From the NCBI RefSeq assembly GCF_905475395.1, contig NC_058339.1, positions 87,492,520-87,556,519 of the forward strand: 64,000 nt of DNA. The letters are read 5' to 3'. Every line of letters starts with the position of its first letter. Within the stretch, counting starts at the first letter, position 1. The position numbers were made by a program, and so were the translations under genes. Shown in pieces: positions 1-11,359 of this stretch. A model generated the notes under the pieces. That model did not search any database and was not told the origin of the DNA. It saw only the letters and a list, made by a program, of their open reading frames with translations. This stretch comes from Chrysoperla carnea. Its lineage: Eukaryota > Arthropoda > Insecta > Neuroptera > Chrysopidae.

Positions 1-354
1 ATTTTATCTATACCTTTCCCTAAAGTCCGATCAACCTTAACAGAAGAAAAATACAAGTTTTCCATCGAAATTCCAGATAATTTTTCTCCGGCATAAAGTT
101 CCTAGTAAACTGTATACTGGATCTCTAAAATTTTGGCAGAAAATAGAGGCTTTGGCAGAAATATTGGTATAGATTTGTAAATAACCAAGTAAAATTAAGG
201 GCCTTGAAAATGGAAAACATGGTTTTCTACGTTACGAATCTACACAGTTCACTCCAAATTTCTCCTAGTTTTGGCCAACATAATACTCGGACCTATTAAA
301 AGCAAGAGTGTACTCCAATTTGTGTGTAACATCCTTGTGTAATGATTGTTTGTA
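1..354. other. Left edge, no supported gene
   Basis: The first 96 bases are open in frame 1 on the plus strand (31 codons to a TAA) with unremarkable amino-acid composition. They could be the last codons of a gene entering from the left, but an open run of this length at an edge is expected by chance fairly often. No clear polyadenylation signal follows closely. I do not recognise the encoded peptide. Confidence 0.2.
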
Positions 355-400
355 GGGTGCGCATGTTGCGAACCGTCTTTTCGGTGAATGCCACCCAGGT
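355..400 (+). other. Candidate microexon, unassigned
   Basis: A short GC-richer block stands out in AT-rich surroundings. It is preceded by a TTTGTAG-type acceptor and followed by CAG|GTTTAT, a passable donor. It is open in two forward frames, so frame cannot be decided. I do not recognise either peptide. It may be an orphan exon of a gene extending outside the window, or chance. Confidence 0.2.
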
Positions 401-780
401 TTATTTTTCGGTTTTTCTTTATGATTTTTTTGTTCTGACATTATAATTTAAAGATTTACCGGGTTTTATTTGTTTTTTTTTTTTTATTTTATTTTTTCTA
501 CGCAGTTTTACTAAGATCATTCAGCTTCTGCATGACTCGTAGAGTTTTACAGCAGTTTCATTTTCGATGTATGAATACTTATTAAATATTTTCAACATTA
601 TAAACTATTAATATTCAAAAGCATTTCAAAGCAGAAATCCTTGAGAGCAAATTATAAAGATTTTTTTCATATACAAAAGTATATAATTATAATTAGCATT
701 TGTGACTAACCAATTTGGTATTACGTTCTAGTCCAAAATATTATCATTTATTGTTATTATTATTATAGTTTTATATTCAT

Positions 781-1419
781 CTTTGTATATAAAAATTATG
801 TGTCACGTTGTTTGTCCGCTATGGACTCCTAAGCTACTGAACCGATTTTACATTTGATTTACACACCGTGTGCAATTTGATCCAATTTGAAAGATAGGAT
901 AGCTTACATCTCAATTTATCAATTTATAGTGGCAATATTTTATTGCAAATTATTATATTTTATTGCAAATTATTTGTCTATTATTTGACAGTCACAATTA
1001 TCTGTTAGCTCCAAACGATTCTAACAGATGGCGATATCTGTTGACTGGATTGAGTAAGTATTCAATAGATGGCGCTATGTTAAAAATACAAACGTTTCAT
1101 ATAAGCTACAATTTAATAGCATAACCATCACGTGTTGCTGAGGATAAGGTATAACCTAAATTTATTTTGTAATCTACGAAATACAGTGAAATTCAATTGT
1201 TCTTACTTTTTCAATATTTCGGTGTTTGCATAGCCGGCCGGCCTCATGTTACTTAAACTGAAGTATAAATTAAATTCATGCATTTTTACAAATGGCATCT
1301 ATGGAAAAAAGCATAGTAGTCTTCATGACTGATGTCCTCCAACTGTTTTCCTTGAATAATTTACTACAATGTAATATAACAAGAACTTAGCCACTGCAAC
1401 GCGTGCCCGGGTCTGCTAG
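781..1419 (+). mobile_element. Non-autonomous Helitron-like element
   Basis: The 5' side (GTTTGTCCGCTATGG..., CTACTGAACCGATTTTAC) is of the insect Helitron type. The 3' end is a GC-rich stretch with an ACGCGT core and CCCGGG, followed by CTAGT, the canonical Helitron terminus. About 640 bp, with no Rep/helicase coding sequence. The boundaries are judged by eye and the 5' end is uncertain. Confidence 0.5.
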
Positions 1420-3078
1420 TAATTTTTATATGAATTTCTTTTCATTTTTAGGGACTTTCTCTAATTTGTTTAGAATTAATTTCATGATGACTTAAATTGC
1501 ATAACATTTTTCTCTGTTATGTATTCATCATGATACACCCACAAATACGATTTTTTTTATATAATTCAGAAACATAATACTGAAAATTTCTTTTTATTAT
1601 TTAAAATACTTTTTTTAATTTAATTTGATTAAGAAAAAATACACTGAAGCTAAGATTTAGCTATACCTATATTCATATAGGTTATCTTATAAGTCAAAGA
1701 TGCAAAATCGGCTGAATAACTCCGGTTTTAAAGCTTATACTTTGTCCAATACTTTATATTTTATGAATTAATTAAATATTGACTATTTGCAATCAACCTT
1801 TCCAAAATTTTTACCTAAATTTGTGTATTGAGTATCAAATTCGATTGGTTATTCAAACAATATTTACCCACTTGTCTTTGATATCAAATTAGGGATTAAA
1901 TAGATAAAAAATGTTCGTTTATTATGACAAAAAGTGTATTATTTTTATCTCTATTTCTAGATATTAGAAATGCGAAAGCAAGGATGTTTGTTTGTTTGTT
2001 TTTTTGTTTGTTTGTTTGTCACACTTTCACGCTAAAACTAGCGAATGGTTTTTAATGAAACTGTGCAGGAATATAGCTCATACTTAGAATAACACATTAG
2101 CTATAATTTTAAAAAGATATATTTAATATATAAATATATATATATCCCGCAAATCTTTTATCAATAAATTAGTTAATTTGTTTAACTATTATTATGTTAA
2201 ACAATTGCAAAATACTTGAGATATTCTAAAAAAAACTTCTATTAACAAAACATAACATTTCAACTGAAATAAAATATCCATACGACCTTTTGTTGATCAG
2301 AAATGTAATTGTTAATTTTTACTCTTAATTTGTTTATAACAATTAAACGGTAAAAGATAAGAGGTCGCAACCAGTTTTTAACGACGTATTTTGTTTAAAA
2401 CCGTTTCCTAAAAAATTCGAAAACTCCAAAATAATGAAAATTGCCGTTAAAAATCATAATTTTTAACAAATAAGCCGTTTTTTTTTTATATAGATATAGA
2501 CAATAAACAGGCCTATTTAATTTTCTGACGGAAAAATATAATTTTGATTTCAATACGACTCGGCCATAACAACAAATTTCATGTTTAAATTAATTCTAAC
2601 TAATTGAATTTGAATAAAAATGTTAGCATGTAATGAAGAAAAACCACTTAACTCGCGGTTCGGTAACAAAACGCCAAATACGAAAAATTTATTCATTATC
2701 GGATATTTCTCTTCTATAAATCAACAAAATGAGAATAGATGAATTAAAAGGTGACCATTTTTTTTCAATGTAATTTGTGTGTGTATTTTTCTAAATTTTT
2801 GAGACACTCAATATATAACCTTGTAGATACAAAAATTAAACTACGCATTAATTAAATACATCATCTGAGAACATTTATTATCTATCGAGACAATTACGTA
2901 TGATAATATTATTAAATTCAATTAATAATTTAATAACAAATAAATGTTTATTAATAAAGTGAAAAATTTTATCAAAACAAATGTTCTTAGCAAACTTTTC
3001 ATTTGCACACACATTCAATTTAAAAGGTTAAAAGTAAATTTACGTGTCCGTATATAAATTATATTTTATTATAATATA
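1420..3078. other. AT-rich intergenic DNA with one dispersed repeat
   Basis: No coding frame is supported. Positions about 1965-2120 hold a recurrent insect repeat motif: a (GTTT)n run, then CACACTTTCACGC and AACTAGCGAATGG, resembling the 5' part of Helitron-type elements. The rest is AT-rich unique-looking sequence with short homopolymers. Confidence 0.5.
1982..2018 (+). repeat. (GTTT)n microsatellite
   Basis: Tandem GTTT units with one interruption, located at the start of a dispersed repeat that runs to about 2120. Confidence 0.8.
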
Positions 3079-3836
3079 CAGTGCAACCTGGTTAAGTTAG
3101 GCATCAAGGGACCTGTATTCCACTTACCCCGTGTCTCAGATATCTAGGTATAAAGGGTTCCATTAATAGAGGTCATAATACAGGTTATTTCAGTTATAGA
3201 GGTGTGATTATTAAATAAAATAACTTATTATCAATTTCATTGCTGCTACAAAAATTATGAATACCGCGAAATCTTGTTCCTTTTCTTTAATCATCGATCC
3301 ACTTACTGGAACGTTTTTGTTACAAAGTTGCTAAACTCATGTTAGTAAACACTGTTCAAATTCAGGATATTCTGATAAACGTACGCGTTTTAGTTTTCCT
3401 TGTCCTTCAGAACATTGTGAATTTTATCTTTATTCTGAATTATTCTACAAAGTAGGTTTTCTGACATTAAATTCGATACAGACTTCATCGCGTGTCTTTC
3501 CACTTTCATCAACAGATATTAACTTCAGTTTTCAAGTACTGATAACGATTTGAGCCTTCGTTTCGGCATTTTTTAAATAAAAATTCGTATGATAGTAATG
3601 CAAAATTAGTTAAGTGCTGAATTTGCGAGTAGAATAAGAATAAGAAAGTGAACAAACAAAACGATGTTATCTCAGGTCTCAGGTACAGAGGTTAATGAAT
3701 ATCAAATTCACTCTCTGTCTCATAGAGGTAACTATGATGATTAAATCGAAAGAACGAATTCAGTGCCATTGAGTTGGGACCTCAGCATGAGGATGGTTTC
3801 TCACTTATCCAGGTCTCACTTAACCAAGTTCCACTG
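3079..3836. mobile_element. pogo-like MITE, 758 bp
   Basis: The terminal inverted repeats read CAGTGCAACCTGGTTAAGT on the left and, on the opposite strand, CAGTGGAACTTGGTTAAGTG on the right. Both are flanked by TA (3077-3078 and 3837-3838), the Tc1/mariner-superfamily target duplication. CAGT-starting ends with a CCTxGxTAA core are typical of pogo/Tigger-type elements. Nothing inside reads as a transposase, so it is non-autonomous. It belongs to a different subfamily from the elements at 38.4, 58.3 and 59.7 kb. Confidence 0.75.
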
Positions 3837-4019
3837 TAATTTTATCATGTATAAATAAATCGGACATTGTCCATTTCAGCTTTTAATTTATTTAATCTTA
3901 TGTCATTCTATTTGACCTATGTGTTATTTCATTATCATAATCTAGAAATATTCGGTACGTACACAAAATTTCTTTATCTACCGAGTTTATCAGAAAAAAA
4001 TGATGAATAATCTAGAGAT

Positions 4020-4990
4020 GTGGCTCCCAAACTATTTTGTTTAGTAGACCACTTGCCAATTTTTACTGTTTAAGAGTAGTGAGGACTGAGACCAAGAAAT
4101 CAATCAAGACCATAGTCATCTTGGTTTTGGTCTTGCATTATTAGTTTTAGTCTTGTTCTTGCAAAAATATGTCTTGGTCTTGCAGAGTTGAGTCTTGGCC
4201 TTAGCCTTGCAAAAATAATATCAATCTTATTGTTGTTGTCTTTATAGTTACATTTAATTATCTAATTATTTTACTCACTTTTAAAAAATTTTTATTAAAC
4301 CCCACGTAGTCACGATAAAGACACCATTCTATTTCTTATTGCTTTGTTATTGGTTAAATTTATTAATTCATTTGGTTAATTATCTCGGAAATTAAACCTC
4401 AGATCGAAATTTGATAAGAGCTTTTTCGTTCGATTTTATAAGCTTATTTAGGAAGTTAAGAGTTCTGCAGTCAATTATGGAACACTTTGTATAAAATGAT
4501 GAGAACAGATAATCAAAGTCTGTCGCCCAAACTGTGTTATACCGAAAGTTAGAAGATGATTTATTTTTTCTTCATTTCTTAGGTTTTATTTAAAATGCGA
4601 AAGAAAAATCTACTCAGGTATAAAAAAAAGCACATTGAAAAATTCTCTAGAGCACTGGCGGACAATGGTTACTCTTTAGAGTAACTCAGCACTGCAGGGA
4701 GAAGCACGTACTCTCAATGAGTATCATCTATACATACTTCATAACATACATACAGTACATCATCCATTTCACTTCGGAACATACCTCTTTTGCTAAAAGT
4801 CACTCAGAGCACAACAAAGTCAAAGTCTGTCCAGCAGCAACCTCTAGGAGGTTCACTAATTATTTTCAACCATTATTTTAGTAAAGGTCTTGTTACGAGT
4901 CTTGGTCTTGTGGAAATCAGCCTTAGTCTCGCAGAGTTAGGTCTTGATCTTGATCTCGGTATTGGCCTTGTCGAAGTGATACTATATTGA
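4020..4990. repeat. Degenerate hAT-like repeat with TCTTGG-rich stretches
   Basis: The left part (AGAGATGTGGCTCCCAAACT, then GTAGACCAC) resembles the start of hAT-type elements. It is followed by many diverged copies of a TCTTGGTCTTG motif at 4110-4250, and again at 4885-4985 after a less repetitive spacer. The short reading frame over 4790-4990 is an artefact of this low-complexity repeat. Confidence 0.4.
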
Positions 4991-6266
4991 TCTTCTTCTT
5001 GAAAAATTAACAAGAGCGAGACATATTTTGCTTATCACTATTTTAAAGAGACAGCATACTTGGAAAAGAGCCGTAAAAAGAATTTAAAACTAATTCTATA
5101 CAAAAGGTATAGAAGGTCTTTCGTTTGTATATGTAAACCAGGGTACTTCAGTAAGTATTGGTCTCGACAAATTATTCCAAAATCATCTATTGATCGAAAG
5201 TGTTTTTCTACAATTTTCTGTACCAGTTTTTGTATTATATAAATTCGTATTGCGACCACCATGAAGTCATCATCGGTATGAGTTACCTAATCGTAATTAC
5301 TCTTATAATGTGTATTACTCGTTGCTAATTTGATGACGGTACAGACCGTCACCCTGATCACGTATTCATACTGATTATGACTACATGGTAGGTACAAAAT
5401 TTTTTGAGAACAATACTCAGGTACTCTGGTTTAGCATATACAAAAGAAAAAAGACATTCTGTACTTTTAGATTATACTTAGTTTTAAATTCTCTTTATAA
5501 TATTACATATATTCGTGATCCTGACCAAACGTTTCCTTGTTTCCGGTTACATAAATAATTAAAAGTTTATTTTATAATATAATATGATATTGAAATGTCA
5601 ACAGCACTATTAAATACATACTTAATTCAAGGAGAAGTTTTAACACAAAATTAACACTTCATATTTTATCTAGTTTATAAAATATTAACCATTATGAATT
5701 TTATTTATATATTAGAAGTAGATTCGAATACACAATTAAACGAACATGTTTTGCACATTCTCTTTGGGTTTAAATTTTAATTTATAGCAATCAAGTGGAT
5801 AATTTAAACTATCCATCTGAAAATTGATCTTGAACTTCAAGGCTTAAAAAATTTAAATAAAAAAGTAGAAAATAATTTTTTCTATGAGTCACGCATAAAC
5901 GAATATTTTTTGTATTCTATGTTTATTGGGATTTTTAATTTAAAACTAAAATACTTATGCATACAAATATGGTGGAAGCGATTGCAAAATCAGGTAATAC
6001 TTACTACAAATTTGACTTGTCATTCGTTTTAGACATGCATGCAAAATTTCAGCTCAATTAGAAACCGGAAAGTAAACCGAATTCAACTAGCAAGATTTGA
6101 TTACAAACAACGAAAAGTAATTAAAAGCTTGAAAAAATCAACTCATGTTAAGAAACTTCTTTATAGCCCAAATACGCTAATCTAATTATACATTAAAATC
6201 GTAAAACGCGATGTACAGCAAAATTTATTTCAGTTTTTGCAGTTCAATTAAAAACTATGAGTTTTG
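4991..6266. other. Intergenic DNA, nothing recognised
   Basis: AT-rich sequence with overlapping short open frames on both strands at 5038-5262 that share one region and show no coding character. No repeat boundary was recognised. Confidence 0.4.
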
Positions 6267-6340
6267 CCTATCTTATGTTAAACCGTTAGGGATAGAACAA
6301 AAGTTTAAATATAAAAAATGTTCCTTATAAAAAAAAAAAT
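6267..6340 (+). mobile_element. Fragment of DINE-1-like element
   Basis: Contains the internal block AAACCGTTAGGGATAGAACA followed by AAAAATGTTCC. The same block occurs in the better preserved copies at 21.2, 22.4, 36.8, 39.8 and 42.4 kb. Both ends of the element are missing here. Confidence 0.55.
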
Positions 6341-8401
6341 ATAAATCGTGTGGGCGCACCTTATTATTTTCAAAAAGACACGTATTATTTTCTTTCAATT
6401 TTAAATAATTAATGTTAAATTGATTATGATAATTATGTCTTTATATAAATAATAATTCTTTGTTTTAATAATAATCTTAAAAGCAAAATTTTGCAATTTT
6501 TGTAAAAATTCCAAAATATTATTATTACAAAACACAGAAATCGATTATTCGTCAAATAATATTCATTATTTAAATATAATTAATAATAGATTAATTATAT
6601 TTATCAATATAATTAATGAAGAACATGTTAAATTATTATTTGTAATCAAATTTTCCAAAAGTTTTAATAATAAATAATGCCAATTTCATAATAATAAATG
6701 TCAATTAAATTAAAATCAAATGTATTTTTGTGTTTTCCAAAGTATTTTGATAAATTATAGATTCCAGGAACGATAACAAGAGACAAAATTAGAATAATCT
6801 ACGATAAAAATAGCCAATAACATAGAAAATTTAAAGACAAATTTCTCCTGATAAAAATTACCAAGGATAAAAATAAAAATAACACATAAATTTTGCTTTC
6901 AATAGTTTTTTCTTTGGAATTTAAAGTTTATTTTCAAATCATTTTATTTATTAACGAATTATTGGAATTATGCGCCATATCACGCGTTTGGTTGATGGGA
7001 ACTAGACAAAAGAAAGTGCTCGATACCGACCGGCACTTTTTTTATAGTTTATTATCTGGAAATATTAATATTATTCTCAATGAGACTATGGTTTTGAGAT
7101 TATGGTGCACGTTCTTCATGTGGAAGGTTGGCAGGTCAAACCTCATCCTCGCATATAGATTTTTTTACATACATAACTTTAAATACATAATTTAAAGTAA
7201 GGGGGCATCGTTCCTACCGAGTGTTTTACGACAACTCTCCCTCTTTTAATTACGCTAAAACACTAGCAGGCAGTAGGCACTAGAAATGCGCCATTGCACA
7301 GATTATTTCCTGATAAATCGAAATGTGAACGCTACAAATTTGAAACCATGATTTCTGGAATCCATTATTAATGTTAAGAAGATATTCTCTCGCAACTTTT
7401 ATACTTTTTTTGCAATAGAGTAATGCTCATTTAATTTTTGAATTAATTATGGGCTGATCCAGAACACATTTTTTTCTTTAATCTGTGGAGATAAAATTAT
7501 ACTTGGCACTGTAAAATGTGTATTATATCAACCGCTGATTCACTCGCTGCACACTTCCTGGTCTCAGATGAATGCATATAATACACGTATATTGGAATAT
7601 TTATTTTTATTAGAAAACAATTGTAATTTATTACTTGACACTCGAAGAAAGATATTTAGTTAAAAAATTTGTAATATGCCATTTTAAAATTTTATTATTT
7701 GCCAAGAATTTAAGATTTATTAATGAACATGTGAATAAGAATGGCAATAATATGTTTGTTACCAATTACAGTAAAGTCTGTGTAATTCATAATCTTAACA
7801 TCCAAAAAGGAAGGTTAAGCTCTTAGAACTGAGTAATAACCTACAGGACATCTTTGCACGATCCATGGTCATATACTGAAAAAAGGGAATTTCTTGAAGC
7901 AAGAGATTATTTTCTCCAGTAAAACACATTTTTGCTTAAAAGGAGAAAATATTTTTTGCTTGAAACAGTCTTTTTAATATTCTTGAGCCATAAATATTAT
8001 TTTTTGTGTGGATTTTACTACTTTCAAGTAAAATTCATCTTCAATGAAGAGATGAAAGTATATAGCGTCATACGCGACTTTCATGATAGTAAGGAGTATT
8101 CTCCGCTTGGTTGCAATCGGAACATATTCTTTTATTATTTCCACGAGAGGTGATTTGAATACCTACAGTACCTATTCAGGAAGCTTGTCTACTTTATGAT
8201 CGGAATTCTTAAGTCGAAGAGCCAGTCAGATTTGCTTTGCACGATTTATTATTCCCGTATTCGTTGGAGTCCGTGTTTAAGAGAGAAAATATATAATTGT
8301 AAAGATTTAATACAAATGTACATCGCCAAAATATTTCACCGAAGAAGCTTCTTTATATCATGTTATGTTTTTTTAAGTTTGACTTTTCATTTTCATCTTC
8401 A
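6341..8401. other. Intergenic DNA, no supported gene
   Basis: Several open frames of 60-100 codons lie here (for example 6893-7195 and 7932-8153). They lack recognisable motifs and have the Phe/Tyr/Ile/Lys-heavy composition of translated AT-rich noncoding DNA. No repeat structure was identified. Confidence 0.45.
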
Positions 8402-8760
8402 AAATACTCAGATATGGTCTGAGTACAATCCAAAAATCTTATAGCACTTTCAAGAACCTCTATTAGCAAAATTGTTATTGTCTAGGTGGCAGGCACGCTG
8501 GACGCCTAGGCCTGACAGTGTATCAAGACTACTGTAGAAGCTATCACAGTGAGGAGGAGACGAAACTTGATCTAGCCTTTCTTTGAAGATCTCTCCGACC
8601 TGAAATCCGTTGACGTCAAAGCACTCTTGCTGTTAATAATAGCAGCTCCAAATAGTTCACGGAGTAGTGCCCGGGGATGGGTTGACCCTCTTTCGATATC
8701 ACAACGGAACCTATGGTCTAAGTGTGTCCCACCCCAGAACTCTAATCTAACCTAACCTAG
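8402..8760 (+). mobile_element. 5'-truncated LINE 3' end, copy 1
   Basis: Aligns by eye with the copy at 35.5 kb. It starts at the same TATGGTCTGAGTACAAT point, contains internal deletions and stops, then the shared 3' UTR (GGAGTAGTGCCCGGGGATGGG, CTATGGTCTAAGTGTGT) and ends in CTAACCTAACCTA. It is a decayed non-LTR retrotransposon tail, not coding. Confidence 0.65.
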
Positions 8761-9522
8761 GAAAAGGGGAGAAAAAACTTGACATGATAAGCGAAAAGGT
8801 TTTTAAGAATCATTATTTCAAGAATTTTCATCAATTGAATTTTACAATGAATAACGAAGACAAAGGGAAGATTAGATAGGAAAATATACAACTATCATTA
8901 CTTTAGTAAATTCCTGATAAAAAATTGAGACACGTAGGCACGTACTATATTCTCACAATTGAAGTTTTTCAAGATTAAATGCAATTCATAACTTACCCAC
9001 CTAATAAAAGAACACGAAAACAAAACTGAACTACGTAATAAAATTTGCAAAACCAACGAATCTTTCTCTGTCCAACATTACAAACAAACAAAAAAGATAA
9101 TTTATTATCATGTAATTCTAACTCTCTTGGTGATTCTATTTTTTTAAAACTATCTGATAGTGTTATTTCTTCAACCCGAAAGTTAAAATACAGAATTTTA
9201 TGATAACTTCACATTTTCTTCGAGAGCGTATACTTGATGTGATGTTTATCCGAGTAAAAAAGTAAATAGTAGACAGTTATAAAAGATTCATCCAAAAATC
9301 TACCCCTTCCGTAAAGGGATGAATGAAAAACAGTTATCCCATAGCTTTATTCACAAGAATCTTTTTATCCATTATATTTTAGGATGATAATCCCTGTGTG
9401 GAATCTCAAGGCATTGAAGCAGTTTCGTTGGTTAGGTCTTTAATAATTAAAAGTTTTCTTGTATTCCTATATGTATAAAATGCTCATTAAACAAGTGTAC
9501 CATAAACAAACTGTAAATCACT

Positions 9523-9735
9523 CTTAGGTTAGGTAAGATTGATTGTCTTGGAGTGGGGAACACCTAGTGGCCTAGATAATAGGTTACGTTGTTACCAAAA
9601 AGTGGGATGACCCATCTTCGGCCACTACTCCATGAATCATTTGGTTCTGTTTAAGAGCAGCAACGGTCTTCAGGTCGGACAGGTCATCAAAGAAGAGCGA
9701 ATTCAAATGAGATCTAGTCCTCATATCAAGAGCTG
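9523..9735 (-). mobile_element. LINE 3' end remnant, copy 2
   Basis: Reverse-strand copy of the same 3' region: it begins, read on plus, with TTAGGTTAGGTAAG (the tail), then the complement of the GGAGTAGTGGCCG 3' UTR block and part of the upstream coding remnant. Diverged and frameshifted. Confidence 0.55.
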
Positions 9736-9794
9736 ATAATGGTAGCGAACATGGTACTGAGTCATTATTTATGAACGGATTCGTTTCGAAATTT

Positions 9795-10060
9795 CAAAGG
9801 CCTCGATACGCAATGTAGTGCTTATTACGAAACACCAACTGAGGGTATGATGCATAATGCATCGTGATTACTGCAGGAGTGGCCACAATGAGAAAGAAGA
9901 AGAAACGATAAGCTACAGCCACTCCAATATTTGATCATTCTTACCCACTATGGGACAACTACTAACAAGTTTGGGTCAACCATCCTTGAACGTCCTTTCA
10001 GAGTTAACATCAGTTGATGTCAAATTTCTTTAGCTTTTCTTGAATGGCACAAAATAATTC
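9795..10060 (+). mobile_element. LINE remnant, copy 3
   Basis: Plus-strand fragment matching the terminal coding part of the 35.5-kb copy (GCATCGTGATTACTGCAGGA corresponds to GTATCGCGATTACTCCAGGA there). It lies tail to head with copy 2, giving an inverted pair of decayed LINE pieces. The 3' UTR is missing. Confidence 0.45.
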
Positions 10061-10193
10061 AAGAACCGGGGTATGTTATTATGATCCCCACTCCCTCGAA
10101 TAGCATTCTTATTTCTTGACGTAGCTGAGCGTAGTTTTGAACAAATCCTCTTCCTCTCTTGACCGGGTCACGTTATGGTTGCTTCTTTTTTAC

Positions 10194-10277
10194 CAATGTG
10201 TCTTCTAATCTAAATCGTTTTAATCGTAAAGATACAGGTCTTGTTTCTAAGGTCACACCCATCATGGTATATCCTCT
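10194..10277 (-). other. Candidate exon, unassigned
   Basis: On the minus strand a pyrimidine-rich tract ends in TGCTGCAG, followed by 28 open codons in phase 0 and TTG|GTAAAAA, an acceptable donor. The encoded peptide begins R-G-Y-T-M-M-G-V and uses TTA, CGA, AGA and GAA codons, as the ninein-like gene does. The frame is open from roughly 10,360 down to a TAA just past the donor. I do not recognise it, and a second minus-strand frame is also largely open, so it may be chance. Confidence 0.2.
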
Positions 10278-10890
10278 CTGCAGCAAGAACGAAGACGGTG
10301 ACTCATACAACTTACATACAAAATTTACATAATATTCATTCACTGACTGACTGATATTCGCTCGCTAGTCGTTCGTTTGTTTTATATATGCGATTCCAAG
10401 AAGTAAAATAGAATGATAAGGAAACAAAGACAATGAATGAAATGAACAAAGATAGATAGATATATAAAACATGTATGGCGTATAATACCATTCTTTATTA
10501 TTCCACCTACGCAAACACTTTATTCTCGTATAGTCGTCGTATAAAACATTCTTGTGTGATGGGTTGTGTAATAAGGTCAAGGTTATTTATATAGTTTGTG
10601 TTGTGTAAAATTCAATGAGATGAGATGTATGTATGTAGTTTGAAACGCATACCATGTATTTCAAAAGTTCCTTACCCACACATTAAAATCAGTTTATGTT
10701 TAACATGAGTGTACAGTTTATTAAGTGGAATATATTATTTTAGGCGCCATTATTTGTATAAGATGTAGTGGCGCTAAAATAACTTCTTTTTCGTTATTTT
10801 TTACAACGTGTCAAAAATTAATGAAATATACCAAGACTTATCATTTATCAACGTTTCCTGATTAAATACATAATGAAATCACTACATATT
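10278..10890. other. Intergenic DNA, nothing recognised
   Basis: Contains a 71-codon minus-strand open frame (10,365-10,580) without motifs. No repeat termini seen. Confidence 0.4.
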
Positions 10891-11359
10891 ATAAAACAAA
10901 GTCGCTTTTTCTGTCCCTATGTCCCTATGTACGCTTAAATCTTTGAAACTACGCAACGGATTTTGATGCGGTTTTTTTTAATAGATAGAGTGGTTCAAGA
11001 GGAAGGTTTTTATGTATAATACATTCATATTATAGTAGAGTAAGGGGTTGAAATAGGGGTTGAAAGGGATATGCTTAAAAAACTAAAAAAGTTGTGCATC
11101 GATTAAGCTAAAATATTGACACAATATACAACCAGCTTCAAAGATCTATTGTTTTTATCTACTTTTAACCTTCGGAGGGTAGAAAGGTGTAGCGAGAAAG
11201 TGGGAAGGAATTATCGAATATTTACAAATATACCTAAGTGGGGTATCAAATAAAAGAGCATGACGTGTACATTACAAAACTGTTATCCCACGCAAGGAAA
11301 TGTGGAGGGAGGGGTGCAAGTGGGGATGTTGCCCAGCAAAGCGGGTAGTTCACAGCTAG
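10891..11359 (+). mobile_element. Non-autonomous Helitron
   Basis: Starts with ATAAAACAAAGTCGC and continues with a block shared almost verbatim with the copy at 17.6 kb (CTACGCAACGGATTTTGATG). It ends in AGCAAAGCGGGTAGTTCACA then GCTAGT, the Helitron CTAG|T terminus. About 470 bp, no helicase. The open frame from 11,260 straddles the 3' end and is not a gene. Confidence 0.7.

Noticed and set aside
1..96. Terminal exon of an upstream gene
   Set aside because: Only 31 open codons at an edge, with an unrecognised peptide and no nearby polyadenylation signal; kept only as a low-confidence note.
6893..7195. 100-codon plus-strand frame
   Set aside because: Begins at a non-ATG codon and has no motifs; composition is that of translated noncoding AT-rich DNA.
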